The position numbers were made by a program, and so were the translations under genes. This document shows, piece by piece, positions 6,946-12,393 of a DNA stretch of 12,393 nt (its first letter is position 1; each line of letters opens with the position of its first letter). The stretch is from Coriobacteriales bacterium (lineage in GTDB: Bacteria; Actinomycetota; Coriobacteriia; Coriobacteriales; UBA8131): the NCBI GenBank assembly GCA_031276475.1, contig JAISMZ010000240.1, positions 1 to 12,393 on the forward strand, written 5' to 3'. The notes beneath the pieces are model-generated. The model had not been told where the DNA came from. It ran no database searches and was given only the letters and a program-made list of their open reading frames with translations.

Positions 6946-7086
6946 GCGGACAGTAAGCGGGTGGTAGGTGGCCAGTAGGCTTCGGGACAGCTTGCTGTAA
7001 GGTTTGCGAAAGCTGCGTGCAGGTCGCCAGAGAGGTCATGCTGTCATGCTCTTCTCCACAGGAAAAGGCGTTCAACGGCAACTGAT

Positions 7087-7115
7087 TTGCTTGATGCGGT
7101 AAGGCATGGTACACT
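7087..7115 (+). promoter_or_regulatory. Promoter of the rpsF operon
   Basis: TTGCTT (7087-7092) is followed after 17 bases by TACACT (7110-7115), with TG at 7107-7108 giving an extended -10 (TGGTACACT). Transcription would start near 7122, leaving a ~64-nt leader that holds the S6:S18-like fold and the ribosome binding site AAAGGAGGTGA (7172-7182). It is the best-matched promoter in the window and fits strong expression of a ribosomal-protein operon. Confidence 0.7.
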
Positions 7116-7130
7116 GTCAAGCTGTACTTT

Positions 7131-7168
7131 CTGCCCGGGAAATGCCTTCTACAACCTGGGCCGTTCAG
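7131..7168 (+). promoter_or_regulatory. S6:S18-like autoregulatory RNA motif in the rpsF leader
   Basis: CTG (7131-7133) pairs with CAG (7166-7168) and, directly inside it, CCCGGG (7134-7139) pairs with CCTGGG (7155-7160, one G-U), with a 15-nt apical loop. The only interruption is a 3'-side bulge, CCGTT (7161-7165). A stem and hairpin flanking a bulge that contains CCG is the published hallmark of the mRNA motif bound by the S6:S18 complex, mimicking its 16S rRNA site. The motif lies just upstream of the rpsF binding site, and both rpsF and rpsR are in this operon. The fold is seen; its function is inferred from the family. Confidence 0.6.
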
Positions 7169-7185
7169 TCCAAAGGAGGTGACAA

Positions 7186-7479
7186 ATGAAGGCTTACGAA
7201 CTGCTGTATTTCGTTAATCCGACCATCGAGGACGCTTCGCGCGAGGCAACCAGTCAGCGGATTGAGACCACCATAACCAACCAGGATGGTGTTATCGACA
7301 AGATTGATCCGTGGGGCAAGCGCAAATTGGCCTACGAGATCAATAAGCTTACCGAGGGCGACTACACGTTGGTCGAGTTCCATGCCGATCCTACCAGTAT
7401 CGCAGAGATAACCCGCGTTTTGCGCATCACCGACGCCATTGAGCGCTTTATCATTGTGCGTCGTCCCGACGTCGACTAG
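7186..7479 (+). CDS. rpsF: 30S ribosomal protein S6
   Basis: 97 residues, close to the usual length, with the ferredoxin-like S6 fold signatures: MKAYELLYFVNPTIED at the start, then PWGKRKLAYEINKLTEGDYT (62-81), and RITDAIERFIIVRRP near the end. S6 forms a heterodimer with S18 on the 30S platform, and both are encoded in this operon. The binding site AAAGGAGGTGA (7172-7182), five bases before the ATG, is almost the full complement of the 16S rRNA tail. It is the first gene of rpsF-ssb-rpsR-rplI-dnaB, probably autoregulated through the leader motif. Confidence 0.98.
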   Translation: MKAYELLYFVNPTIEDASREATSQRIETTITNQDGVIDKIDPWGKRKLAYEINKLTEGDYTLVEFHADPTSIAEITRVLRITDAIERFIIVRRPDVD

Positions 7480-7490
7480 GCGTCTGCCAA

Positions 7491-7534
7491 CAGCGCTTTG
7501 CGCTGACCCGGTCTCTGCACAGCCAGACGGCTGT
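7491..7534 (+). other. Two small hairpins in the rpsF-ssb spacer
   Basis: CAGCGC-TTT-GCGCTG (7491-7505) and ACAGCC-AGAC-GGCTGT (7519-7534) are perfect 6-bp stems in the 79-nt spacer. Neither is followed by a T-run, so they are not intrinsic terminators. They could be processing or stability elements that set different levels of S6 and SSB (inference). Confidence 0.45.
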
Positions 7535-7558
7535 CACATGGAATGAAGGTGAGTCATC

Positions 7559-8005
7559 ATGAGTATCAACAGAGTAGTCATCAGCGGAAATTTAACACGC
7601 GACCCGGAACTGCGTTCCACGGCATCCGGCCTGCCCGTACTGGGAATGGGTGTGGCGGTTAATGACCGCCGTCGCAATCAAAGCACCGGCGAGTGGGAGG
7701 ACTTTCCCAACTTCATCGACTGTACGATGTTCGGCCCGCGCGCAGAAAGCATCGTCCGCTTTTTGCAAAAGGGCTCAAAAGTTGCTATCGAGGGCAAGCT
7801 GCGCTGGAGCCAATGGGAGCGCGACGGCCAGAAGCGCTCCAAGATCGAGGTAATCATCGACGAGATAGAATTCCTCTCGCCACGGGACAGCTCCCAGCAT
7901 TCAGGCGGCGCATCCAGCTCCTTTGCCAATCATTCAGCTGAGCATGCGCCCGAGATACCGCCGGCACCCGAAGTCACCGTGTACGATGAGGATATTCCGT
8001 TTTAA
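7559..8005 (+). CDS. ssb: Single-stranded DNA-binding protein
   Basis: Protects single-stranded DNA and recruits replication and repair enzymes. The 148 residues comprise an OB-fold (about 1-106) with MSINRVVISGNLTRDPELR, FIDCTMFGPRAES, KGSKVAIEGKLRWSQWERDG and KIEVIIDEIEFL, then a linker of about 35 residues and the partner-binding acidic tip DEDIPF (143-148). The linker is short and, unlike many proteins here, not strongly expanded. AAGGTGAG (7546-7553) lies five bases before the ATG. Placement between rpsF and rpsR is the widespread bacterial arrangement. Confidence 0.98.
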   Translation: MSINRVVISGNLTRDPELRSTASGLPVLGMGVAVNDRRRNQSTGEWEDFPNFIDCTMFGPRAESIVRFLQKGSKVAIEGKLRWSQWERDGQKRSKIEVIIDEIEFLSPRDSSQHSGGASSSFANHSAEHAPEIPPAPEVTVYDEDIPF

Positions 8006-8010
8006 CACGA

Positions 8011-8043
8011 GAAGGAGGCGTACAGTGATCAATCGGTGCCTCC
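8011..8043 (+). promoter_or_regulatory. Strong Shine-Dalgarno that can be hidden in a hairpin, ahead of rpsR
   Basis: GAAGGAGG (8011-8018) is a near-ideal ribosome binding site, six bases before GTG 8025 but 46 bases before the rpsR ATG, so it cannot serve rpsR directly. GGAGGC (8014-8019) is perfectly complementary to GCCTCC (8038-8043), with two further G-U pairs possible inside; the loop would hold the GTG. Folding would therefore mask the site. The pairing is seen; regulation is inference. Confidence 0.5.
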
Positions 8044-8072
8044 CCGGCATGAAAGAGGTTTGTAATGGCTGA
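8025..8072 (+). CDS. Possible 15-residue leader peptide overlapping the rpsR start
   Basis: GTG at 8025 opens a frame that reads MINRCLPGMKEVCNG and stops at TGA 8070-8072, eight bases inside rpsR (ATG 8065-8067), in another frame. It has a stronger ribosome binding site (GAAGGAGG, spacing six) than rpsR itself (GAGG, 8055-8058). Translation would carry ribosomes across the rpsR start, which suggests translational coupling or a regulatory leader. It has two cysteines; the S18 made next binds zinc through cysteines, but any link is speculation. It may also be a chance frame after a relic binding site. Confidence 0.4.
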   Translation: MINRCLPGMKEVCNG

Positions 8073-8328
8073 GTTTGTAAGACAACCGCGAAAGAAATAC
8101 TGCCAGTTTTGCAAGGATGGCGTGGAGTACATCGACTACAAAGACGTCAACCTGCTGCGTAAATACATGACCGATCGCGGCAAGATAAAACCGCGCCGCG
8201 TGACCGGCACCTGCACCCAGCATCAGCACGACCTGGCCCAGGCGGTCAAGCGTGCCCGCGAGATGGCGCTTGTGCCCTACCTCGTCTCGGTAGTCAGTAA
8301 CCGAGGCGACCGCAGAAGCCGCGGCTAG
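8065..8328 (+). CDS. rpsR: 30S ribosomal protein S18, zinc-binding (C+) form
   Basis: 87-residue S18, the partner of S6 on the 30S platform. Seen: YIDYKDVNLLRKYMTDRGKI (22-41), PRRVTGTC (43-50) and the helix AQAVKRAREMALVPY (58-72). Cysteines C13 and C16 (CQFC) together with C50 and H53 (CTQH) make the four-ligand zinc site of the C+ form; many bacteria carry a zinc-free paralog used under zinc shortage, none of which is in this window. GAGG (8055-8058) lies six bases before the ATG. The start overlaps the end of the small upstream frame at 8025-8072, so the two may be coupled. Confidence 0.98.
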   Translation: MAEFVRQPRKKYCQFCKDGVEYIDYKDVNLLRKYMTDRGKIKPRRVTGTCTQHQHDLAQAVKRAREMALVPYLVSVVSNRGDRRSRG

Positions 8329-8343
8329 ATAGGAGCAGCACTG

Positions 8344-9147
8344 ATGAAAGTCATACTCTTACAGGAGGTTAAAGGCCAGGGTGGCGAGGGCGATGTCGTT
8401 GATGTTCAGCGCGGTTACGCGGTGAATTATCTGTTCCCCAGAAAAATGGCCATCGAGGCAAGCGCGGGCAACCTCAAGCAGCTGGCGGCCCGTCGCCACA
8501 ATATCGAGAAGCGCGAGGCCCAGCGGCTGGACAGCGCTGAAAAGCTGCTTGCGGCGCTCAACGGGCAGACCGTTGTCGTCCATGCGCGCGTGGGCGAGGA
8601 GGGCCAACTGTTTGGCTCGGTAACCGCCGCCGCCATCGCCGCCGCCGTTAACGAGCAGATAGGTGCCGAGGTGGACCGCAGGCGTGTCGATCTGCACGCA
8701 CCGATAAAGACGGCCGGTGAGCACAGCGCGAGCGTGACCATCTACCGCGACGTCAAGGCGACCATCACGGTAAAGGTGCTTGACGAAAAAGCTGTGGAGG
8801 AAGACGCGCCCACCGCGCCCGAAGCCATCGCGGACGCCGAGGCACTGGAGATCGCCGAGGCTGTTGAGGAAGCTGTTGAGCTGTCCGAGGCTTTGGAGGT
8901 AGCCGAAGCCGTTGAAGAGGCCGTTGAGCTGGCCGAAGCCGTTGAGTTGGCCGAGGAGCTGGAAGAGGCGGTAGAAGGGACGGAAGTCGTTGAGGAAGTC
9001 GCGGCGGCTACTGCCATCGCCGAGGCCTTTGAAGCGGCTGTTCAGGAGGCTGAGAGCACGGATGGTGCTTCTACCGGAGCCGAAGCCGCCGACGCCGCTG
9101 ACGCAACCGAAGCCGCTGACGCCGCTGACGCCGCCGACGCCAAATAA
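8344..9147 (+). CDS. rplI: 50S ribosomal protein L9 with long acidic repeat tail
   Basis: Residues 1-148 are a complete L9: N-terminal rRNA-binding domain MKVILLQEVKGQGGEGDVVD with YAVNYLFPRKMA (26-37), connecting helix (about 41-75) and C-terminal domain with EEGQLFGSVT (85-94) ending at VKVLDE (143-148). Ordinary L9 ends here, at about 150 residues. This one runs to 267: from about 150 on it is Ala/Glu/Asp/Val-rich, with no Arg and no Lys before the last residue. It contains three 16-residue repeats (169-216) and an Ala-Ala-Asp run at the end (about 246-266). The tail is probably a long acidic helix projecting from the ribosome or an unstructured brush (inference). AGGAG (8331-8335) lies eight bases before the ATG. 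The frame is intact and dnaB follows 41 bases later. Confidence 0.96.
   Translation: MKVILLQEVKGQGGEGDVVDVQRGYAVNYLFPRKMAIEASAGNLKQLAARRHNIEKREAQRLDSAEKLLAALNGQTVVVHARVGEEGQLFGSVTAAAIAAAVNEQIGAEVDRRRVDLHAPIKTAGEHSASVTIYRDVKATITVKVLDEKAVEEDAPTAPEAIADAEALEIAEAVEEAVELSEALEVAEAVEEAVELAEAVELAEELEEAVEGTEVVEEVAAATAIAEAFEAAVQEAESTDGASTGAEAADAADATEAADAADAADAK
8848..8991 (+). repeat. Three tandem 48-bp units in the rplI tail
   Basis: Units at 8848-8895, 8896-8943 and 8944-8991 encode EIAEAVEEAVELSEAL, EVAEAVEEAVELAEAV and ELAEELEEAVEGTEVV. The first two are nearly identical as protein but use different synonymous codons (for example gctgttgaggaagct against gccgttgaagaggcc), so the duplication is not very recent or the peptide is under selection. 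A degenerate 9-bp GCCGCTGAC-type run follows at about 9085-9141. Confidence 0.8.
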
Positions 9148-9188
9148 GCGTCGCAACCGGCTTTGAGCGCGAACGGCGACTGAGAACG

Positions 9189-10550
9189 ATGGTTGAAAAA
9201 TTAAAGGACGAACCGCCCCATAACCTAGACGCGGAGCGTGCGGTTCTGGCTGCGATGATCCTCGACCGCAATATCTTGGACGACGCGTTGGCCAGCGTTA
9301 ACGCTGAGGACTTCTACCGGCCCTCGCACCAAAAGATTTATGCGGCCATCGCCGAGATGAGTCGTCAGAACACGCCCGTCGACCAACTTACTCTGGCCGA
9401 CAAGCTGGAGGCGTTGGGTACGCTGGAGCAGGTGGGCGGCAAAGCCTACATCCTGGAGCTGGCCGACAACTCCTTTGCCCTGGTAAACTGGGCCAGCCAC
9501 GCGCGAATTGTTAAAAACGACGCCCTGCTACGGGCGCTGATTGACGCTGCCGTACACATCAAGGCGCTCGGCCATAGCAAGACCGATGAGGCGGACGAAG
9601 CGGTCGAAGAAGCCGAAAAAATGCTATTTGCAGTAACAAATAAGCGGGTCAGCGCCAGCTTCCAGGGCATCAGTGAGCTGATGGAGCAACTCAACCAGAC
9701 CCTTGAGGAGATGGGCCGGCAGCGCTCGCATCTGCAGGGGGTGCCCACGGGCTTTATCGACCTGGACAACCTGCTGGCGGGCATGCGCGGCGGTGATCTG
9801 CTGATCCTGGCGGCTCGGCCGGGTGTGGGCAAGACCTCGCTGGCGCTGAACATCGCCATCAACGCCGCCAAGCTGGGCACGGCTGTCGCCTTCTTCTCGC
9901 TGGAGATGCCTTCGCAGCAGCTGGTGGCACGCGTTTTGGCGGCGGAGGCGCGCGTTGACAACTCACGGATGCGCACCGGGCACCTCACCGAATCTGACTG
10001 GCACGAGATAATCCAGGCGCAGGAGAACCTGCATCGCACCACGTTTTCCATCGATGACTCACCGGATCTCTCAATCCTCGAGCTGCGTGCCAAGGCCCGG
10101 CGGCAGTTGCGCAATGTCGAGTCGGGCAAGGGACTTATCGTCGTTGACTACCTGCAACTGATGTCGCCCTCGCGGCGCAGCGAACGCGACCGTCACCTGG
10201 AGGTTGCCGAGATATCGCGTGGTCTGAAGATCCTGGCCAAGGAGCTGGGGATGCCGGTCTTGGCCTTAAGCCAGCTCAACCGCAGCGTAGAGGCCCGCGG
10301 CAACAAGCGCCCGCAGCTTTCTGACCTGCGCGAATCCGGCTCCATCGAGCAGGACGCCGACGTTGTGATGTTTATCGACCGGTCACTTTCGGAGGAAGAG
10401 GCGGAGTCCCCGTCGCGCCCCGACCTCGGTACTGCCAATCTGATCATCGGCAAGAACCGTAATGGCCCGCAGCGCAACATCGAGATGATCTTCATCAACG
10501 AATATACCAGCTTCCGCGATAAGTTTCGCGATCCTCAGGAGAAGTCTTAG
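9189..10550 (+). CDS. dnaB: Replicative DNA helicase DnaB
   Basis: Hexameric 5'-3' helicase that unwinds DNA at the replication fork. The 453 residues are of normal length, with no intein. The N-terminal domain starts at PPHNLDAERAVLAAMI (9-24); the RecA-like domain has Walker A ARPGVGKTS (209-217), SLEMPSQQL (237-245), Walker B LIVVDYLQLM (316-325), ALSQLNRSVE (359-368), LRESGSIEQDAD (380-391) and KNRNGP (422-427). It starts at ATG 9189, where only a weak purine stretch (GAGAA, 9182-9186) precedes it, so translation may depend on coupling from rplI. It is the last gene of the rpsF operon. Its TAG overlaps the TAA of the convergent gene by four bases (10547-10550). Confidence 0.98.
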   Translation: MVEKLKDEPPHNLDAERAVLAAMILDRNILDDALASVNAEDFYRPSHQKIYAAIAEMSRQNTPVDQLTLADKLEALGTLEQVGGKAYILELADNSFALVNWASHARIVKNDALLRALIDAAVHIKALGHSKTDEADEAVEEAEKMLFAVTNKRVSASFQGISELMEQLNQTLEEMGRQRSHLQGVPTGFIDLDNLLAGMRGGDLLILAARPGVGKTSLALNIAINAAKLGTAVAFFSLEMPSQQLVARVLAAEARVDNSRMRTGHLTESDWHEIIQAQENLHRTTFSIDDSPDLSILELRAKARRQLRNVESGKGLIVVDYLQLMSPSRRSERDRHLEVAEISRGLKILAKELGMPVLALSQLNRSVEARGNKRPQLSDLRESGSIEQDADVVMFIDRSLSEEEAESPSRPDLGTANLIIGKNRNGPQRNIEMIFINEYTSFRDKFRDPQEKS

Positions 10551-12004
10551 AGAGTCACCGGCTCCAGCACGCGCACCCGGGTGGTACTCTTGTCGGCGCT
10601 GATCTTGTTGGTGATCGTCGTGTAGGTCACCAGCGTCTGGTGCGCTCCGCTGCCAGCCAGGATATCTCCGTACTCCACGCAATCTTTGGGTGTCCCCACA
10701 ACAAAAAAGCGATTGTTCGCCACGTCAAAGCCGATGATGTTTTTGGTGGACTTGAGGTACAGGCAGCCGCCGACGCTGGCGGTAGGGCTGGAGGGGGTCT
10801 TGTTGGCAAAGAAGTAACGTCCGTCGGGCATTTGTTCATAGGTGCCGTAGCGGCTCAGCCCCTTGGCGTAGTCATAGCCGAGCTCTATCTGAAAGGAAAA
10901 GCCGCTCGGCCCGAAGACCGCGTCGCTGACCCGCAGCGCCGGCGGCAAAATGGCCACCTCGTCTATCTCGCCGGTATCATCGTGTAAGGCGGTGAGCTGG
11001 TAGAACACCGCGCTGACATCCACACGTGGAACAAAGGTCAACACGCCGTCGCTGGACTGAGGGTTGGTTATCATCCGTCCGTGCGAGACATAGACCTGCT
11101 CCGGTTCGCCTACGCTGGCATCGGCGCCCGTGCCGGTTAACCGCGCACGCTTGAGCAGCGAGTCCTCAAAGGAGGCGGAGCCGTCAGGGTTGGGCATCAC
11201 CGTCCAGTAGGCGCTTTGGGCGCAGACGCAGAGCATCGGCGGTTCGTAGAGCAGGCCACCCTCGTCCAGCAAGGCCGCCGTTCCCCGTTTGCCGGCTAGC
11301 AGGGGGGCGGCGTGGACGCGCCACTCACCGCTGGTCAAATGGCATTCTACCCAGATCAGGATCTCGTTGTTGGCACGAGCGTCGTAGATAACAAAATCCT
11401 CGGCGGCGCCCAGTGCGTTGTCGAGAAGGCTGCTGAGGCTGCCGTCTTGGAGGTTGAGCAGGGAGAGCGAGACCAGAGGAGAAGAGCCGGAGCTGCCCCC
11501 TGTGCCGGAGCTTGCCTCCGAGCCAAAGCTGCTGTTGGAACCGCCGTCGGAACCCGAAGCGCTGTCTCTGCCGCCCGCGTTCGCGTCCGAACCGCCGCTC
11601 CCACCAGAACCGCTGCCCGCGCCGCCACTCGCGCTTGCTGCACCGCCGGTCTCCTCCACATCTGACATGCCCGCCCTGCTGCGCACCACCAGCGCGAAAT
11701 CCTCGCTGTTCTGATAAAGCAGACAACCGAGAGGCAGGTCAAAGCTGGCGCGTTCCCGCAGATAGTCGCCGGCCTCAGCCTCTGCGGCATCGGCACTGGC
11801 AACAATCTGATCTTTGGAGACGTCCAGATAATAGACGCGCGCGTTGGGCGCGTGGGTCGCCACGGCCTCGATGAGCTCGGTCGTGCTGTCTTTTTTCTGG
11901 CAACCGGGCAACGCAACGGAGGCTCCGGCGGCTAACGCGCCGGCTCCAAGCATGCCGGAGAAGAACTGCCTTCGGGTAATCGCCACACTTCTCCCTATCT
12001 TCAT
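10547..12004 (-). CDS. Tat-exported putative lipoprotein of unknown function
   Basis: 485 residues. The N-terminus MKIGRSVAITRRQFFSGMLG has a twin-arginine motif (TRRQFF, 10-15), a hydrophobic stretch and a lipobox ALPGC with C35, so it is probably exported folded and anchored to the outer face of the membrane through C35. Residues 119-175 are a Gly/Ser/Asp linker separating a ~80-residue domain (36-118) from a larger one (176-485) rich in short beta strands, e.g. EILIWVECHL, SAYWTVMPN, RYFFANK and GCLYLKSTKNIIGFDV. That look suggests a beta-propeller or similar sheet fold, but I recognise no family. ATG 12004 is chosen because AGGA lies nine bases upstream and it puts the Tat motif at the N-terminus; the frame is open up to 12172, which would bury the signal. 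Single-gene unit, convergent with dnaB and divergent from the kinase-like gene. Confidence 0.85.
   Translation of the reverse strand: MKIGRSVAITRRQFFSGMLGAGALAAGASVALPGCQKKDSTTELIEAVATHAPNARVYYLDVSKDQIVASADAAEAEAGDYLRERASFDLPLGCLLYQNSEDFALVVRSRAGMSDVEETGGAASASGGAGSGSGGSGGSDANAGGRDSASGSDGGSNSSFGSEASSGTGGSSGSSPLVSLSLLNLQDGSLSSLLDNALGAAEDFVIYDARANNEILIWVECHLTSGEWRVHAAPLLAGKRGTAALLDEGGLLYEPPMLCVCAQSAYWTVMPNPDGSASFEDSLLKRARLTGTGADASVGEPEQVYVSHGRMITNPQSSDGVLTFVPRVDVSAVFYQLTALHDDTGEIDEVAILPPALRVSDAVFGPSGFSFQIELGYDYAKGLSRYGTYEQMPDGRYFFANKTPSSPTASVGGCLYLKSTKNIIGFDVANNRFFVVGTPKDCVEYGDILAGSGAHQTLVTYTTITNKISADKSTTRVRVLEPVTL
11480..11650 (-). repeat. Gly/Ser-rich linker in the Tat lipoprotein gene
   Basis: This encodes about residues 119-175, nearly all Gly, Ser, Ala and Asp (for example SGSGGSGGSDANAGGRDSAS). 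It is a flexible linker between two predicted extracytoplasmic domains, in an intact frame. Its composition (Gly/Ser) differs from the Ala/Glu/Pro expansions of the cytoplasmic proteins. Confidence 0.75.
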
Positions 12005-12036
12005 GGGGGCATTTCCTGTCTCGTGGCGCTTTTCTG

Positions 12037-12053
12037 TCTGAGAGCCGCTCAGA
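12037..12053 (-). other. Small hairpin in the lipoprotein gene leader
   Basis: TCTGAG (12037-12042) and CTCAGA (12048-12053) form a 6-bp stem with a 5-nt loop, next to a perfect palindrome AAAAGCTTTT (12053-12062). It would lie in the ~60-nt leader of the minus-strand transcript. There is no T-run and its role is unknown. Confidence 0.35.
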
Positions 12054-12066
12054 AAAGCTTTTAATA

Positions 12067-12081
12067 TGGTACAGTATGCCA
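12067..12081. promoter_or_regulatory. Near-symmetric divergent -10 element
   Basis: TGGTACAGTATGCCA is an imperfect palindrome giving an extended -10 on both strands: TGG-TACAGT (plus, hexamer 12070-12075) and TGG-CATACT (minus, hexamer 12078-12073). Starts near 12082 and 12066 would leave leaders of about 65 and 62 nt for the kinase-like and lipoprotein genes. No good -35 is seen on the plus strand. On the minus strand TTACTG-17-TATTAA is an alternative. Confidence 0.5.
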
Positions 12082-12146
12082 AACAGTAACCGCAGAATCG
12101 TAACGCAACCACAACCGGCCAGATGCTGAATGCGATAGAGGACAAG

Positions 12147-12393
12147 ATGACCAGAACCATTATCTCCATCAACCGTCAGTACGGCTCCGGCGGGCGCGAA
12201 GTCGGTGAGCTTCTCGCCAGCAAACTGGGCTACGCCTATTATGACAAGGAGCTGATCCGGCGCGTCTCGCAGATGAGCGAGGTGGACGTCGATCTGGTTA
12301 ACGCCAGCGGTGAGGGGCTGGCGGGCAAAATCTCCAACCTCTTCATGCATTTGGGCGCTGAGGGCAAGGACGAGGATTCGCTGCCGCTGCCCG
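12147..12393 (+). CDS. Cytidylate kinase-like family protein, 5' part only
   Basis: The first 82 codons are present and the gene runs off the window. MTRTIISINRQYGSGGREVG has the P-loop-like GSGGREVG (13-20) and is followed by LASKLGYAYYDKELIRRVSQ, the signature start of the cytidylate-kinase-like (AAK6/Cytidylate_kin2) nucleotide kinases found in many Gram-positive anaerobes. Its true substrate is not established; it should not be equated with Cmk. AGAGGA (12137-12142) lies four bases before ATG 12147. An in-frame ATG at 12123 has no binding site. It is transcribed away from the Tat lipoprotein gene. Confidence 0.85.
   Translation, partial: MTRTIISINRQYGSGGREVGELLASKLGYAYYDKELIRRVSQMSEVDVDLVNASGEGLAGKISNLFMHLGAEGKDEDSLPLP

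Noticed and set aside
6988..7015. Possible terminator CAGCTT...AAGCTG after the unknown anchored protein gene
   Set aside because: Only six pairs with a 16-nt loop, a competing smaller hairpin, and no T-run.
7052..7060. DnaA-box-like TTCTCCACA
   Set aside because: One mismatch from TTATCCACA and the only such site I noticed; no cluster and no AT-rich unwinding region, so no origin is claimed.
8359..9156. Long minus-strand frame opposite rplI
   Set aside because: It arises from the repetitive Ala/Glu codons of the L9 tail; its Gly/Leu/Phe-rich translation mirrors those repeats.
12123..12146. Alternative in-frame ATG for the kinase-like gene
   Set aside because: No ribosome binding site upstream, whereas ATG 12147 has AGAGGA and the expected family N-terminus.
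12005..12172. 56-codon upstream extension of the Tat lipoprotein
   Set aside because: It would bury the Tat signal and lipobox, overlap the kinase-like gene's start, and cross the divergent promoter.

Overview
The window is GC-rich chromosomal DNA carrying mostly housekeeping genes. The gene set, the Shine-Dalgarno-rich starts, and the Ala/Glu/Pro-rich inserts in otherwise ordinary proteins suggest a high-GC actinobacterium. Class Coriobacteriia is my best guess, made from the style of the proteins and not from any search. There are no tRNA or rRNA genes, insertion sequences, prophage genes or CRISPR arrays.

Layout: (1) Bases 1-358 hold no convincing gene. They contain a strong nested inverted repeat, an extended -10 promoter and a structured leader for metG. 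(2) Bases 359-5372 are a tight plus-strand operon: metG (methionyl-tRNA synthetase), tatD (metal-dependent hydrolase), a flavodoxin-fold iron-sulfur-type flavoprotein, and rsmA (16S rRNA dimethyltransferase, GTG start). (3) A GNAT acetyltransferase on the minus strand (5938-5339) converges on rsmA with a 34-bp overlap. (4) It shares a quasi-palindromic, apparently bidirectional -10 element with a divergent gene for an unknown protein with a C-terminal membrane anchor (5971-6945), which looks leaderless. (5) Bases 7087-10550 hold the conserved replication/ribosome operon rpsF-ssb-rpsR-rplI-dnaB. It is preceded by a good promoter and by an RNA fold that matches the S6:S18 autoregulatory motif. 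A previously unlisted 15-codon reading frame with a very strong ribosome binding site lies between ssb and rpsR and overlaps the rpsR start. (6) A Tat-exported, probably lipid-anchored protein of unknown function (12004-10547, minus) converges on dnaB with a 4-bp stop-codon overlap. (7) Divergent from it, the first 82 codons of a cytidylate-kinase-like protein run off the end of the window. These two genes also appear to share a symmetric -10 element.

The genes mainly serve translation (MetRS, RsmA, S6, S18, L9) and replication (SSB, DnaB). The unusual content is (a) low-complexity, in-frame tandem-repeat insertions in at least six of the proteins, the most extreme being a ~118-residue acidic repeat tail on ribosomal protein L9; (b) two divergent gene pairs built around near-symmetric -10 elements; (c) the leader peptide and sequestered ribosome binding site in front of rpsR; and (d) a methionyl-tRNA synthetase whose zinc knuckle keeps only three of four cysteines. 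No new defence or mobile system is visible.
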